Shown here: positions 50,601 to 60,789 of the stretch, one piece after another
How positions within the stretch are numbered: position 1 is the stretch's first letter
How the letters are laid out: each line of letters opens with the position of its first letter
Origin: Nepenthes gracilis
Lineage: Eukaryota > Streptophyta > Magnoliopsida > Caryophyllales > Nepenthaceae
DNA length: 64,000 bases
Direction of reading: 5' to 3'
Assembly (NCBI GenBank): GCA_033239525.1
Contig: BSYO01000038.1
Span: 10,915,041-10,979,040 of the forward strand
Translations under genes and position numbers: made by a program
The notes under the pieces: model-generated
Told to the model about the DNA's origin: nothing
Seen by the model: only the letters and a program-made list of their open reading frames with translations
Database searches by the model: none

Positions 50601-53600
50601 TGCTGCCATCTACAGTATCAAAGTAAACAATTTAGACAAAATATTAGTTGTACCAACAATGACACTATACCTTCAAACATTTAATATATAGTTGACAGAG
50701 GACCCACCCTTAATGATAGGGACAAACAACAAGAATGTGAGTGACAGCATTGAGATCTTAACTTTGCTGTCAAATAATGAAAATGTTTGTATCGGTATCA
50801 ATTGCCACCATATAGGGTAATACGTATATGTATTAGGCGTATTGGATGCAAAAACATTTTTTGCAAACTGGAACATGAGGGAAAAATATTGGCTAATCTA
50901 TAAAACAGTATCGGGAGTAGGCTGACTTTTTGAATATTAGCTGATATGTTGATAATTGCCGACACTAAGATATATCACGATTTTACCACAATATCAGAAA
51001 ATATCGGATATCAAGAGAGCAACACCAATATATATGGGTCGATATTTCATTTTATGTTGCTGACACATTTCTAAACACAACCATACACGTGTCAGCAGGT
51101 TCAATTGGCTTGAAAAGGTTTTAAAATGCATAATACTAATACCTCTTATGCAGAAAGAATCGAAAAGCGCTGCAGCCCGGAAAAGATATTCATTACATAA
51201 GTTGTCATCACTTGCGTTTTCTGTTGCTTCTATTAACTCATTTCGTTCAGACTGATCACCATTCAGAAGGAATCGACTAGCCTATTTAAAAAACAATGAA
51301 TGTAAACAAGCGAGTATCTTCCAATAGGGCACATATGACATCCTAAGGTTGAAACAAGCATAACTGCGCAGTGCGTGTCTAGAAATGTGCAACTGACAAC
51401 ACACCAGTAGCATCCTAAAAGAAGTTAAAAAGAAGAATGTTTCTACAAGGAACAACTATTCTGTTCCAAAGCACTCTAAATGCAGAGAATCAGAGCCGCA
51501 GCATCGTCTAGAGTTTAGTAAGGCATAGTTTAGTGACATCCATCTGCATCTTAATAAATACATTTCAAATAATCAACCAAGGTAAGAGGTGCACTTAATA
51601 TTTCATACACGGCCCAATAGGACCATTATAATAAAATAAAAAGACCACAAAAACTAGCCCCTTTACGTCAGGGTGAGGAGGAGGTGGTATAAAATAAGTT
51701 GATTTTGTAAAACCCCGGTATTTTGACTCGGATTATTAATATTTATTTATTTATTTAATAATTAATATAATTAATGACCCATTATTAAATATTTATTAAA
51801 ATATAATATTATTTATTATTAAATTAATTCGATAATCCGAATTGAAATACTGGGGTATTATAGAGATACTAATACATAAATACATACATGAGCTAACAAG
51901 CACGTGTATTATATATACAGTACACAAATGGATGAAAATTTTGGTGTCAGTTATGGATATATTGGATGCAAAATTGTTTTGCGAATTAAAATCTAGAAAG
52001 AAAATATCAACCTATCAGAAGATATCTAGGTGTATTTGATGACATATTGAAAAATATCTTGGTATATTAAAGGAAATATCCTGATATATTACCAATAAGA
52101 TAACATATTATGATTTTATTGTGTATCAAAAATATTAGTGTAGAAGGCCCCTAACACCTATATATCAGCTCATATTTCATTCAATGAGTATGAATAGAAT
52201 AGAAAACTAGTACTGGAGTTTGGAAGACATCCTGCAACGATATGGTGAAATTTCTTATATAACATGAATCTTATAGTAAAATCAGCACAGAACCATGTGC
52301 CATAAAACTCATATGAGGATATTGATAGACAAACAGACAGCCATTTGAAAGATCCCAGAGTTTGCAACAGCTACAGGAAAGGCAAAATCTCTATCACCAG
52401 AAAATCTGTTACTTACTTGCAATGCTCCGCAAAGGCCAAGACTTTGCAGACAAAATATCATGCTATAATGCAATCTTTGAAGCAGCTTTTTAATTCTCAA
52501 AGTATTATTATGATCATCTGAATTCCTGCCGAGCACTGATATACACTGCCTCCAAAGCCACAACATAAAATGCTTAAAACCAGCTAAAAGCTAAACCAAA
52601 TTATATTTAAATTGGTTTTATAACAAGTACCTGCCGCTTTATCTCCTCAAGTCCCTCCAAATACATCTGATAAGAATTTGGTGAGCCTTTTGTATTTGAA
52701 CCATAGGGGTATGCTTTAACTACAGGAGTTGATACGTATTTTTCCAATTCTTCCTTATCTTCAACGGTGCAAATCTGGGAAACATCTTAAACAGATATAG
52801 AGATAAATGAAATGATGGGCCCAAAGATCCATAGATTTAGATACAGACTATGACATGCACTGCAGCCATTCCAATTGACGGTGATGACCTGATGTTGGCT
52901 TATGATATGTCCGCGACACCACGATTTGAAAACTATGCAAAGATCAGTCCATTGCAATTTCATTTCTAAACAATCAAGTGCATATACTATTGTATGCAAG
53001 GAGATAAGTTGAGAAATCAATTGATGAATCACAAATGCCCTAGACGATATTCTATGTTCAAAGACTTGTATAATACTTTGATTCGATATATATGTAGACC
53101 TTTTTGGGGGGCAAGGTGGGATCTTATCTGAAGTTTTTTGGTAAATGTTTTGCCTTTCTCCTCAGTGGGAGAGAACTGAAATAGGTATCTACAAATCCAG
53201 AAAATTTTATTTCCTTACTTTCCCTATGTTTGCTTCCCTTTCTTATAAAGGTATTCATGAACCCAGATTTGAAACCTTTCTCAAGTGAGAGACATCATTC
53301 CCATGTAAAGTATCCCAAAAACTCAAGCTGGTCATTACTTACTTCATCGTATATTCATATTATATCAAATGGCAGGAATTAAAAGCCAGAAAGCATGTTT
53401 TCATTATGCATAGTCCTTTTTTGGTTAATTAACAAGAGATGTTGCTTTGTTATAATTAACATCATGAATAGTTATTAAGAGATAAACATAAAAACCCCAA
53501 AAATGCCTTAATAATGCACAAGGTTCTCCCTTTTGAAGCTGGTGCATATTTCTAGTAGAGAAATTTCAGTGCAAATACAGACTTGTAATGCAGATTATGT

Positions 53601-56600
53601 TAATGCTTATTTTCTATACAGCCTTTTTTTAAATATCTACACCGATATTTGAGAATGAAGGCCATATGACACCAAATCATTTTATGGCTCTGGCCAGGTT
53701 CCAAACCCACCTTAGCATGAAGTAATGTTTTGAGACCATCAAGAGAAGCACCTGAAATTGAAATATAACACAAAATCAAACCAGAAAATTGAAATGATTG
53801 TCCATAGGTCTACTTATAGCTGCATGAAATTATGTGCATTTTCAAAAGAGATTGGACATTAATCAAGACATTTCAGGTCATCCCCTTAATTTGCAGGAAC
53901 AAGCACTTTTCCAAGGTAACAGATTTTGAATATACATAAAATATAGAAAAATTTTGAAGTGCAAGACACAGACTGTGATAAAATAAAGAAGGGTCTACAA
54001 ATAATTTGACACCGTGATATTTAAGGGCAAAGTGAAACTTTTGTCATGTGATGAAGAATCGAAGAAAGGTAAGAAAATTGGTATCACAAGCAAGTTCAAC
54101 CGTGAAAACAAGGCAATGGATGGACCCAACATGCTTCCGCTATATAAATATAAATGCCAAGTCATGAAGATGGAGATGGTGGGCTCGAATCCCTATCCAT
54201 AGACAAGAGGAAAGGGATGTCACCAATGGAGCTAATTACTAAAATGGTTGAAGTTAATCCAAAGTTTGAATCCACTCCCTGAAATTCCTTGATTTCCTTG
54301 TCCAGACTTCCATAGGTATCTTGCATACCTAACCTTGTATATGTCCTATAAATTTTCTTGTTAGTGATCTAGCAAAAGAATGGGGATAGATATTTCCCTC
54401 GACAACAATGATGTCCTAGTTCCTATCCTAGTTATGCATCTCATGGATATTCTAGAAAAAAATAGGAGCATTACCAAGTGCTAGTTCTATGATGATGATA
54501 CATGGAAATATCATGCAAAAATGTCAGCTTTGCACATTCAATTTATTTTAAAACAGAAATTGATACTTCATAAAATACACGAAACTGTTATTTAGTAACA
54601 CTGAAAGTAATTCTTAAGGAAGCTGTTGCTGTTAACCGTTGCAGCAGGCCTTGGATCACAAATATAATTAGACTAGTAATTCAGACAACCCAAATTGCCA
54701 ACACTCATAACTGAATGGGATATGTTATTAACTTATTATCAATCAAGGAAGCAGTAAGGCAACATTCTAACAGAAACTACTGATCGAGGTTTGGCAAAGC
54801 CACAATTGGTCTTCCTAGACAACATTTTCCATGCAGCAATCTCATAGTTCGTAAAATTATCCTGAGAACGCTACTTGTATGGATGATCAATTCCACTGGC
54901 TACAATCAGAAAGATAGCTCATTATTGTTCATGCAGGGTTTAGAAGATCTTGATCATGGATTAAGATATCGATATTTGCAGCTGTATGAGTATCAACTGT
55001 ATTGGCAATATATATTAGTATCAAACATATTATGAGCTTTTTTTTTACAATCGGAACCTAGGAAGCAAATATTGATTGTATCTACAAATATTGTAAATAT
55101 TAATCGATATATTGCAATATATAGCAACACATCACAATATTGCTACAACTGGGGACTCAATAAAGATATATATCGGCCAATATTTACATATCAATCGACA
55201 TTTCATTCAATGGTCCTAATACTCCTAAAACAAAGAAGTAAAGAGAGCTGAGGGCAAAAAAGAAGAGTATCATAGAGAGCTGTCAAACAATGCCAGGAGC
55301 AGTACCCATGTATAGTATGGGATTCAGGGGTATTGGGATTACAGTCAGCCAGTAAGAGGATTATGGTTGTAAAGACACTGGGATTGCTTGGCTCGAGTAT
55401 AAACAGTGAGGAACAAAACCAAGATGGAGAAGAGCAGTAGAAAAAAAGAGAAAATTGAATTTAACGATCTTGGAGTTTGCTGCCAACTATTAAGGCTTAT
55501 GTTTGGAGGAGGTGTTTGGAAGAAATCAAAACCTGGTTGCAGTTTAGGTCCTTTTCATGCAAATTTTGGTTTTCCCCTAGATTCTATTTCTGTTCCTTTG
55601 CTTTGTCAGTTGATTTGTTTTCTGCTTCAATTAGTTGGTTGGCTCGGGGTATATCTCAACTGGTTTGGAGCCCTTTATATATTTAACAGAAAAATAGATA
55701 TTCCTGCTCATTATCAAACAATTACTTATTCACAAACCTTGTGTGGGGCTAATGGTTTTCATTTCCCATCTCATAGACTGAGGTATCTCTTAGACAAATA
55801 AAAAGAGCCTTGCTTTTGTAGATTCTTCTTCTCTAATATCTCTCACATTGCTTCCCAAAAAAAAACATTTTGGAGATTGACCAAGAATCATGCAACATCA
55901 TGGATTAGAGGTCGGCACAGATAAAAGGTCTTTGGTGCAATACACAATGTATATTACAGGTAGTGCATATGCAAGTAGACAGGCTTGTTATCCCAAATAT
56001 TTTCCTACATACATAAACTTGAATGTTTAACAGATGCCTGCAATTCAAAAAGTAGACCCAACACAAAAAAATGGCTGGACCCATTTATTAATAAACAAAG
56101 ATCTAGAGGAAGAGTCCATGCATGTAAAGTCATAATCATAATAATAATCATTCGGATGACAGCACAACAATATAGTTTCATCTTATGTCAGACTATTGTG
56201 CGTATGTACATTGCATGTCCGCGCACTACCTTTCCCAAAAATGGGAGATGCTGTCATTCCAAAAATACGGGGAAGCTTTCCAACTTTGGAATTATAGAAG
56301 ACCTACAAAATTTTGAATGAACTTAGATCAAGTATATGGAAAAATAAATAGAAATAAGCATATACAATAATTATCTCTCCTTACAGCCTAAATGAGGTGA
56401 GAACTAAAATTTGCAGGACTTCACCTTCATGATTTCTGCATAGGGATGATTGCTTTCAAGTTGTGCATAATGGCACTCATCAAATATCAAAAGTACAATC
56501 ATCTCCATCTTAATGAAGCAATGGGATAAACTATGTAACAGCATTTGGGGAGTCATAACAAGAACCTGCAATCAAAATCCCAGCCAATTGATGAACAAGA

Positions 56601-59441
56601 AGAACATGTTTCAGTTGTTGCAAGGGAAGAGAATTTTCAACCAGAGTAAGGTATTGCAATCTTCAAAGCGATAAGGAGGCAGAGAACAATACTAGTCACT
56701 CTGATGAGGTACTGCAATGCTTCAAAATATTAATGAGTCATGGAACAATATCACTCACTCCTACGGAGTAGGTCAAGGCAAATAAACTAGTTTAAAAACT
56801 TCATTTTAAGGATCAATTTCTCCATTGCAATGAGTATGAGACTATAAGTCCAGCCTTCCATTCAATAACTACAATGAATATTTTTGCCTTGATACAATCA
56901 TGCTACAATACAATTTGTATCAAATAGTGTAAAGAAAGAATACCATTAGTCAGAATGATTGAAAAAATAACAATGTTCACTAAGGAAATGGATGTGACAA
57001 ACCTCATATTGCTCTACTTCTTTATACCAGTCATCATGCCTCCTTTGAAGCTTAACTTCCCCACAATAGAGTCCAACCTTGAAATCGGTGGACTCAGAGA
57101 TAACCCTAGCTTGCTATATAAGGCAAAAGTCAAATAATTACCAATGAACGGATGGTATTTAAAGTAATGCCTACCAAAGACTAGAAAATGCAGGTTAACA
57201 AAGTTTCATCATTCCTCTGCACCAATAAAAGTACTCATCATGGGGAAATGCGACAAAGGAACCAAAAATCATATTTTAGTAATGATAGTTAAAGAGAAAG
57301 AATCAAAATGAATTAAGATATCAGGGTGAACCAATCTGTTTTATACTTTGAATGCCTCATTGGATATTTACAAGATATGCGAAATAAGACAAATATAATA
57401 TGAGAAATATTAACGAAAAAAGGCACATTTAACCAATATGACAATGACCAAATCATTTCTATGCATCCTAATATTTGTAGTACATATCTGAATTTTGAAA
57501 ACATAATGAAAAACATATGAAATTGTAATTGTTCGATTTATAAATTAATAAAAAAAAGCAAAGCACTCTATACTAAAAGTTAGCAATTTACTGTGGCAAT
57601 GAAATCCTTTATACATAAACTGAAAACCAGCAACACAACTAAGTTATTAACTCTATCCAAGGAAAAATCTGGCTTAGATTTTGGGTTTATATGTTACATG
57701 CTTTTCTCTAATAATGATTTCCACCCACAGAAAATTCCTTGCATTTCAAACTTCAGTCAGGTGCAACATATTCGTCTGTAACCCATAATGCAACAACTAT
57801 AATTTCCCATAGTGATGGCATCCTTTCATTCATATGGATAACTAAAGGTCAATGGATGGTCAGATTGATTTTTCCCTTTCAAATTTTCCTTTTAGTTTCT
57901 CCACTTACAAAGTGAAAGGGCCATGTAATGGTGTCAAGGGACGCCTTTAGCACATCATTGGATGATGTAAGGTTACATTCATTACAATGATGAAAATATC
58001 GGCCAATATTTATTAATATCTTGTCCTCCTAATACCAATATTTGACAATATAGCAATAGTATCGTGATATAGTACGTACCTAATAGTTGGCAGATATATC
58101 GGCTGATATAATCATGTCAACTTAAGATTTTTACAATTTTTTTCTTTTAATATATCCGACATCGATATGTATTTTAAAATATGTCCAATACCAACATGTT
58201 TGCGACCGATGCCAACACCGATAATGATATTTTCATCCATGATCTATCCACAATGATAGGCCCATACAAAGATAAATTGATAGACAGGTGCCACGTCACC
58301 CATGGTATCTCAATAGTGTCCAAAGGGTGTCCCGTATACATTTCTCAACTCCTATATACAACATAAGATGGACCCAGAATAAAGCAATGACAAAACACTA
58401 TGGAAGCTAAGCATAATAAAAGAATATGTATATTTTTTGGAATAAAAGATGGGGGAAGGTCACCTGATGAACCAGAGCCACAGTGGGAGCAAGGAAAACG
58501 CAAATGTTTTTTTGGGGCTTCTTTATCAAATAGCCCATCTCGTACATCAGCAATACTGCAATGTGGGTCTTCCCACAACCTGTCTCTAAATATACAATCA
58601 CATTTTCTTCCAAAGCCTTCTTGCACAATTCCAACTGGTAACTAGAAAAGGGAACATCAAAATTTAAAAAAAAAAAAGAAAGAAAATAAAAAACCATAAT
58701 ACAACTAAACCTTCAAACAAATTCTTCACAACAAATTATATAAAACAGGAATCCAATTTGAAGATAGAGAAACATACACAGCCAATTCATCTCTCAACAA
58801 CACAATAGAAAAACACAACAGGTGAAAGCTTGAAAAGGCAGTTCCTCACAAAAAAACAGAAACGATTTTACATATCAAAACAAACCCAAATTCAGTGGCA
58901 CCAAAGGAAGACAAAATGAAAGAAGAAATCACAAGTTCATCACAAAAACTGAACTGCAACTAAAAAATCAGAGTTTTGGTCATACTTCCTGTCTACTAGG
59001 ATCCTACTAAAGACACAAAATGAGAGAACTTGAAAAATAGTTCCTGACAATTTACTCATCCAACATTCCTCTCCGCCCATAGAACTCCAATTCTGACCAG
59101 ACACAGGATGGAGGAAAAAAAAAAAAAAGCATTTCCCTTATTCATAAAAATAACTAATTTTTCAGAGTCATCAAGATAGCAGAACTAATGAAAATTCAAT
59201 GTTTGATTATGCATTCTTGCTGTTTTACTGGGTTCTCTACATATTAATCAAAGAGAACCCATTTCTCAAATTCATCCAGAAAGCAGAACTAAAATGAAAA
59301 TTCATTTTTGCTATACTTTCTAGCTATTTTTCTGGGATCTTTTTCTGTGATATAACCATTCGAATGCAACTCCGTTTCATCAGTGACTTCAACGAAGGAA
59401 GAACCGCCCTTCTGAATAATGCTCAGACCGTCGTCTCCCAT
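30907..59441 (-). CDS. DCL4: DICER-LIKE 4 (RNase III, 21-nt siRNA production), 25 exons, ~1,622 aa, two frame breaks
   Basis: This is a plant Dicer that cuts long dsRNA into 21-nt siRNAs (trans-acting and antiviral siRNAs) in the nucleus. Domains by my rebuilt numbering: helicase with Walker A TGCGKT at 62-67 and DECH at 167-170; helicase C with GEEGLDIQ and QSRGRAR; dimerisation domain; PAZ at about 800-990; RNase IIIa ([11 protein letters not shown]1024/D1028, D1139/E1142); RNase IIIb ([13 protein letters not shown]1232/D1236, D1324/E1327); dsRBD1; dsRBD2 ([24 protein letters not shown]). Motif wording and two dsRBDs fit DCL4 rather than DCL1, 2 or 3. The ATG at 59441 opens MGDDGLSII and joins DPRKIAR. 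Exon 13 (near 44240) and exon 23 (31965-32042) each need one more base to stay in frame. All other junctions and catalytic residues are intact, so sequence error or a very recent lesion is likelier than an old pseudogene. Confidence 0.93.
31430..31510. repeat. Low-complexity A-rich tract in DCL4 intron 24
   Basis: A purine/A-rich stretch ending in a run of about 16 A. No other structure seen in the 630-bp intron. Confidence 0.6.
32225..32412 (-). repeat. ATATCGG-family repeat, copy 5 (DCL4 intron 22)
   Basis: It opens with atatatcgtgatatatcgac and ends acagatattttcatccatga, so it is inverted relative to copy 1. It starts about 30 bp from the exon 23 acceptor at 32196. Confidence 0.65.
33360..33570. 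repeat. ATATCGG-family repeat, copy 6 (DCL4 intron 21), diverged
   Basis: It contains gcatatcgatattag, taaaatatcgagagg, ctcaatatatcaccgtatc and tataatatatcaattcaat words, with poor ends. Confidence 0.5.
34465..35150. repeat. Two or more ATATCGG-family copies in DCL4 intron 20
   Basis: One partial copy lies at about 34465-34640 (aaaatatccaccgatagt, ggacaacattacgatcatgg). A second composite lies at about 34780-35150 and includes ctgacattttcatccat and accgatatttcattacatg ends. A poly-A run of about 25 bases at 34905-34930 lies between family segments. Confidence 0.55.
36445..37012. repeat. Repeat family B-related element in DCL4 intron 18
   Basis: It begins gaagtatcgacacggg and ends gtgtccgtgtctcttagg, giving inverted GACACGG-type termini around an AT-rich interior that shares atatgtatatttctt-ttcat-cca with the copies at 13600 and 17095. 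It fills most of the 36366-37086 intron. Confidence 0.55.
37388..37560. repeat. ATATCGG-family repeat, copy 9 (DCL4 intron 17)
   Basis: It contains atattagtcgatatgtattgatatcgtg and ttcccgatactgcgacaatatc words and fades out at about 37560. The ends are not preserved. Confidence 0.55.
38120..38412 (+). repeat. ATATCGG-family repeat, copy 10 (DCL4 intron 17)
   Basis: A near full-length copy: catgaatgaaattatcgg at the start, then tatcaatattggatatattaaac, the poly-A/gaatcg block and gtaaaatatcggtgttggggg near the end. Confidence 0.7.
38680..38790 (+). repeat. Possible SINE-like tail with Pol III B-box-like word
   Basis: ggtttgaactcgtgactt at about 38714 resembles a tRNA-type B box (GGTTCGAANYC) and is followed by sequence ending caaggctcacact. 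No convincing A box or poly-A tail was located, so this is only a hint. Confidence 0.2.
40165..40430 (+). repeat. ATATCGG-family repeat, copy 11, abutting the exon 17 donor of DCL4
   Basis: It reads from gatgaaaaatattagcattgg to tatttatatttatggat and ends about 10 bp from the GT of the exon 17 donor at 40439. It includes the run ggtatcggaaaatattggtattggggg typical of the family's second half. Confidence 0.7.
42615..43090 (+). repeat. ATATCGG-family repeat, copy 12, with foreign middle (DCL4 intron 15)
   Basis: The left end gacatagatgaaaatatcag is at about 42620 and the right end gaccgatatttcattccatg at about 43062-43081, 38 bp from the exon 15 donor. The middle (about 42710-42980) does not match the family and may be a nested insertion. 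Confidence 0.6.
43840..44070 (-). repeat. ATATCGG-family repeat, copy 13, 2-8 bp from the exon 13 donor of DCL4
   Basis: It ends ccgatattttcatccatg at 44051-44068, and the exon 13 splice donor GTATGT (minus) occupies 44076-44071. The copy takes up about 70% of the 328-bp intron 13. The conserved end almost touches the 5' splice site. Confidence 0.75.
44605..44735. repeat. ATATCGG-family fragment, copy 14 (DCL4 intron 11)
   Basis: Family words tataaaatatcaatattggg and cacgatatatcaatcgatattt are present, without clear ends. Confidence 0.5.
45835..46230 (-). repeat. ATATCGG-family repeat, copy 15 (DCL4 intron 11)
   Basis: It begins near gatgcaaatatcaattgat and ends accgtcaatttcatccatga at about 46225. 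The inner part includes accgatatagcc and gatacggataccaatac. It is longer than average, so it may contain an insertion. Confidence 0.6.
47570..47607. repeat. (GA)n microsatellite, ~36 bp
   Basis: An uninterrupted GA/AG run in DCL4 intron 10. The plus-strand open frame across it is an artefact of the repeat. Confidence 0.95.
47855..48112 (+). repeat. ATATCGG-family repeat, copy 16 (DCL4 intron 10)
   Basis: It begins cacggatgaaaatggatg, holds atatcagtatcagtattat, aaaatatcggttgc and gtgattttgtcgtgatg, and fades after gaaatattggcatcagagg. Confidence 0.7.
48113..49560. other. Unidentified GC-richer stretch in DCL4 intron 10
   Basis: This stretch is less AT-rich than the rest of the intron. It holds an 88-codon plus-strand frame at 48492-48758 (starting at TTG, no ATG) and nearby fragments such as [11 protein letters not shown] and ERDELTKP. 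These look like decayed coding DNA, perhaps from a transposon, but no family motif is visible. Confidence 0.3.
50765..51062 (+). repeat. ATATCGG-family repeat, copy 17 (DCL4 intron 9)
   Basis: A near full-length copy of about 295 bp: aatgaaaatgtttgtatcgg at the left, gcaaactggaac in the middle, ggtcgatatttcattttatg at the right. Confidence 0.7.
51713..51854. mobile_element. Small palindromic MITE (DCL4 intron 8)
   Basis: The left end accccggtatttt-gactcggattat and the right end ataatccgaattgaaatactggggt are inverted copies about 25 bp long with few mismatches. The ~90-bp middle is almost pure A/T and itself self-complementary. The whole would fold as one hairpin. No clear target duplication was seen. 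Confidence 0.75.
51945..52195 (+). repeat. ATATCGG-family repeat, copy 18 (DCL4 intron 8)
   Basis: From gatgaaaattttggtgtc to cagctcatatttcattcaatg, with tttgcgaattaaaatct in the middle. It lies about 220 bp from the exon 8 donor. Confidence 0.65.
54950..55215 (+). repeat. ATATCGG-family repeat, copy 19 (DCL4 intron 5)
   Basis: Starts gatcatggattaagatatcg and ends atcgacatttcattcaatgg, with the poly-T/acaatcggaacc block in the middle. Confidence 0.7.
55285..55860 (+). mobile_element. Possible solo LTR in DCL4 intron 5
   Basis: A segment starting near tgtcaaacaatgcc and closing near ctcacattgcttccca, with a TATA-like ccctttatatattt and a 131-codon plus-strand open frame (55406-55801) without known domain. 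The TG…CA format, the T-rich end and the isolated ORF fit an LTR, but no partner LTR or target duplication was found. Confidence 0.3.
57985..58241 (-). repeat. ATATCGG-family MITE, copy 20, best-preserved termini (DCL4 intron 2)
   Basis: GATGAAAATATC at 57989-58000 and its exact reverse complement GATATTTTCATC at 58226-58237 form a perfect 12-bp terminal inverted repeat. One more mismatch-tolerant block (cggccaatatt against aacaccgata) lies inward. This copy is inverted relative to copy 1. The ~257-bp length, TIRs, AT-rich non-coding body and high copy number fit a MITE. I cannot see a convincing target duplication. Confidence 0.8.
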
Positions 59442-60490
59442 GGCTTGCTTGACTCTATTTCATACTTAGGACTACCTGTTCTGCATTTTCCCCGAAGCTA
59501 AGCAATCCACGAAAGAGTCTTAAAAGTAGCGTAAGAAATAGGTTTCAAAGATTCTACCAATCTCCTCCTGCACATACTAATATTTTTTTATATCTGCGCA
59601 TTTTTTTACTTCTTCTTTCAATTAGTCATCCATAATTTATATTTTCAATCAATTAATTACATCCATGTCCCACTACATCGTTCCATTTTACTAAATCTTC
59701 CATAGAATGACTAAAATTATACTAAATACATAAATTGTTTTGCACAAAATATGTAAAAAAAATTGTTACTTTGGTTTAAACATAGACCAAATTGTGGTAA
59801 GTTGAAGGAATAAAAATAATAAATGAACAAGTGAACAATAATAACAATGATAATATTTAGGTAGAAAATACCGGAAACATATAGATAATTAAGGGTAATA
59901 AGCCAATGAGAACTTTAGGAAGGAAAAAGGAGTGTACGTGTAATTTAGAGTGAAAACGTCAAGAAGTACCATAATGTTTTTTTTAAAAATGATGCTAAAT
60001 TATTTGTAATATTAATTTTAATTAATAAATTTGTCTTATTTTAATTCCACATCATAAGCATGTGAGTTAAAAATTTTAAAATTAAATTATATTTAAAATT
60101 TCTACCATTTATTTATTTAATATTATACAAACATTTAGTGATAAATTGGTATATTTTATTTGTGCATCCTCACTTTATGCAATGGTGAGATGTGAATGAA
60201 TAAATTTTATATAATATTTTTACATTTATAAATAAGTAAATTTTATTTTTGATACGTTTATAAATTTAGGTTGTTGTATGAGTTAGGGAGCCATCTGATT
60301 TTTTATGACTGATTGAATTAAAGTGGGTCTGGCCTCCATTTCTGCTCACTAAAAATTGAATTTAAAGGTTTTATGTTTGATTTTTTTACTATAAAATATA
60401 ATTAAATAAGATTTATTGTATTTTTAAAAGGTTTTATATGAACTCTTTTATACTTGTAAAGGACAAATAATATTAAGAGTATAAAGTCTT
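59442..60490. other. DCL4 upstream region, AT-rich
   Basis: This is the probable DCL4 promoter and 5' UTR (transcription runs leftwards). The DNA just upstream of the ATG at 59441 is relatively GC-rich and the start context AAGCAAGCCATGG is good. No confident TATA box was found. No gene lies in this stretch. Confidence 0.4.
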
Positions 60491-60492
60491 AC

Positions 60493-60690
60493 CTATAAAA
60501 TATTCCCGAGATAAACCCTGATTTCCCCTTCGATCTTATTCACCAAAACTATCAACCATGTTGGTAGAGCAGCTTTGCAAACTGGAGCTGATAATAGAGG
60601 CATGATTGTTTCACCGTCACTTGAATTCAAATTCCTCCAGACGTCGTCTCGAGTTAACTTAGGTAGTCCCAACATCAGAAGCTTCAAGGA
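60493..60690 (-). pseudogene. Open fragment downstream of the LRR relic
   Basis: A 60-odd-codon minus frame (LMLGLPKLTRDDVW, then LSAPVCKAALPTWL) in slightly GC-richer DNA. It lies about 100 bp beyond the LRR fragment in the same direction and could be part of the same broken gene, but it has no LRR motif and I do not recognise it. The frame has no ATG-supported start. Confidence 0.25.
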
Positions 60691-60789
60691 CTATGAAAAC
60701 AACAATTGCAGCACACGGTGTCAATATCCATGTAAATTCACCTTGTATTTCCTCAGAACCATGAAATAGCTGCAACGACAGTCTATTAT

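Larger units (their letters stand above)
30907..59441 (-). other. DCL4: DCL4 exon-intron structure
   Basis: Coding exons 1-25 (minus): 59441-59317, 58641-58464, 57113-57003, 56565-56425, 56302-56230, 53751-53711, 52774-52631, 52545-52417, 51281-51143, 50609-50513, 46723-46531, 44527-44367, 44282-44077, 43748-43486, 43402-43128, 42571-42144, 40540-40440, 37292-37087, 36365-36156, 35645-35181, 34321-34049, 32995-32669, 32195-31884, 31807-31693, 31060-30907. All introns are GT-AG. The exon 23 donor may instead be at 31887. Exons total 4,867 nt, two short of 1,623 codons; the two missing bases are the frame breaks. Introns total about 23.7 kb. The longest (50512-46724) is 3.8 kb, and much intron sequence is repeat-derived. 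Confidence 0.88.

Noticed and set aside
54165..54200. tRNA or SINE at the ggctcgaatcc word
   Set aside because: Only a B-box-like word. No A box at the right distance and no cloverleaf could be drawn.
55406..55801. 131-codon plus-strand ORF as an intronic gene in DCL4
   Set aside because: No domain, hydrophobic low-complexity composition, and it sits in an LTR-like segment. No promoter or homologue evidence is visible.
30907..59441. Assignment as DCL1, DCL2 or DCL3
   Set aside because: Two dsRBDs, the [13 protein letters not shown] motif and the wording of the helicase and RNase III domains fit DCL4. DCL2 has a shorter C-terminus. DCL1 has a long N-terminal extension not seen here.
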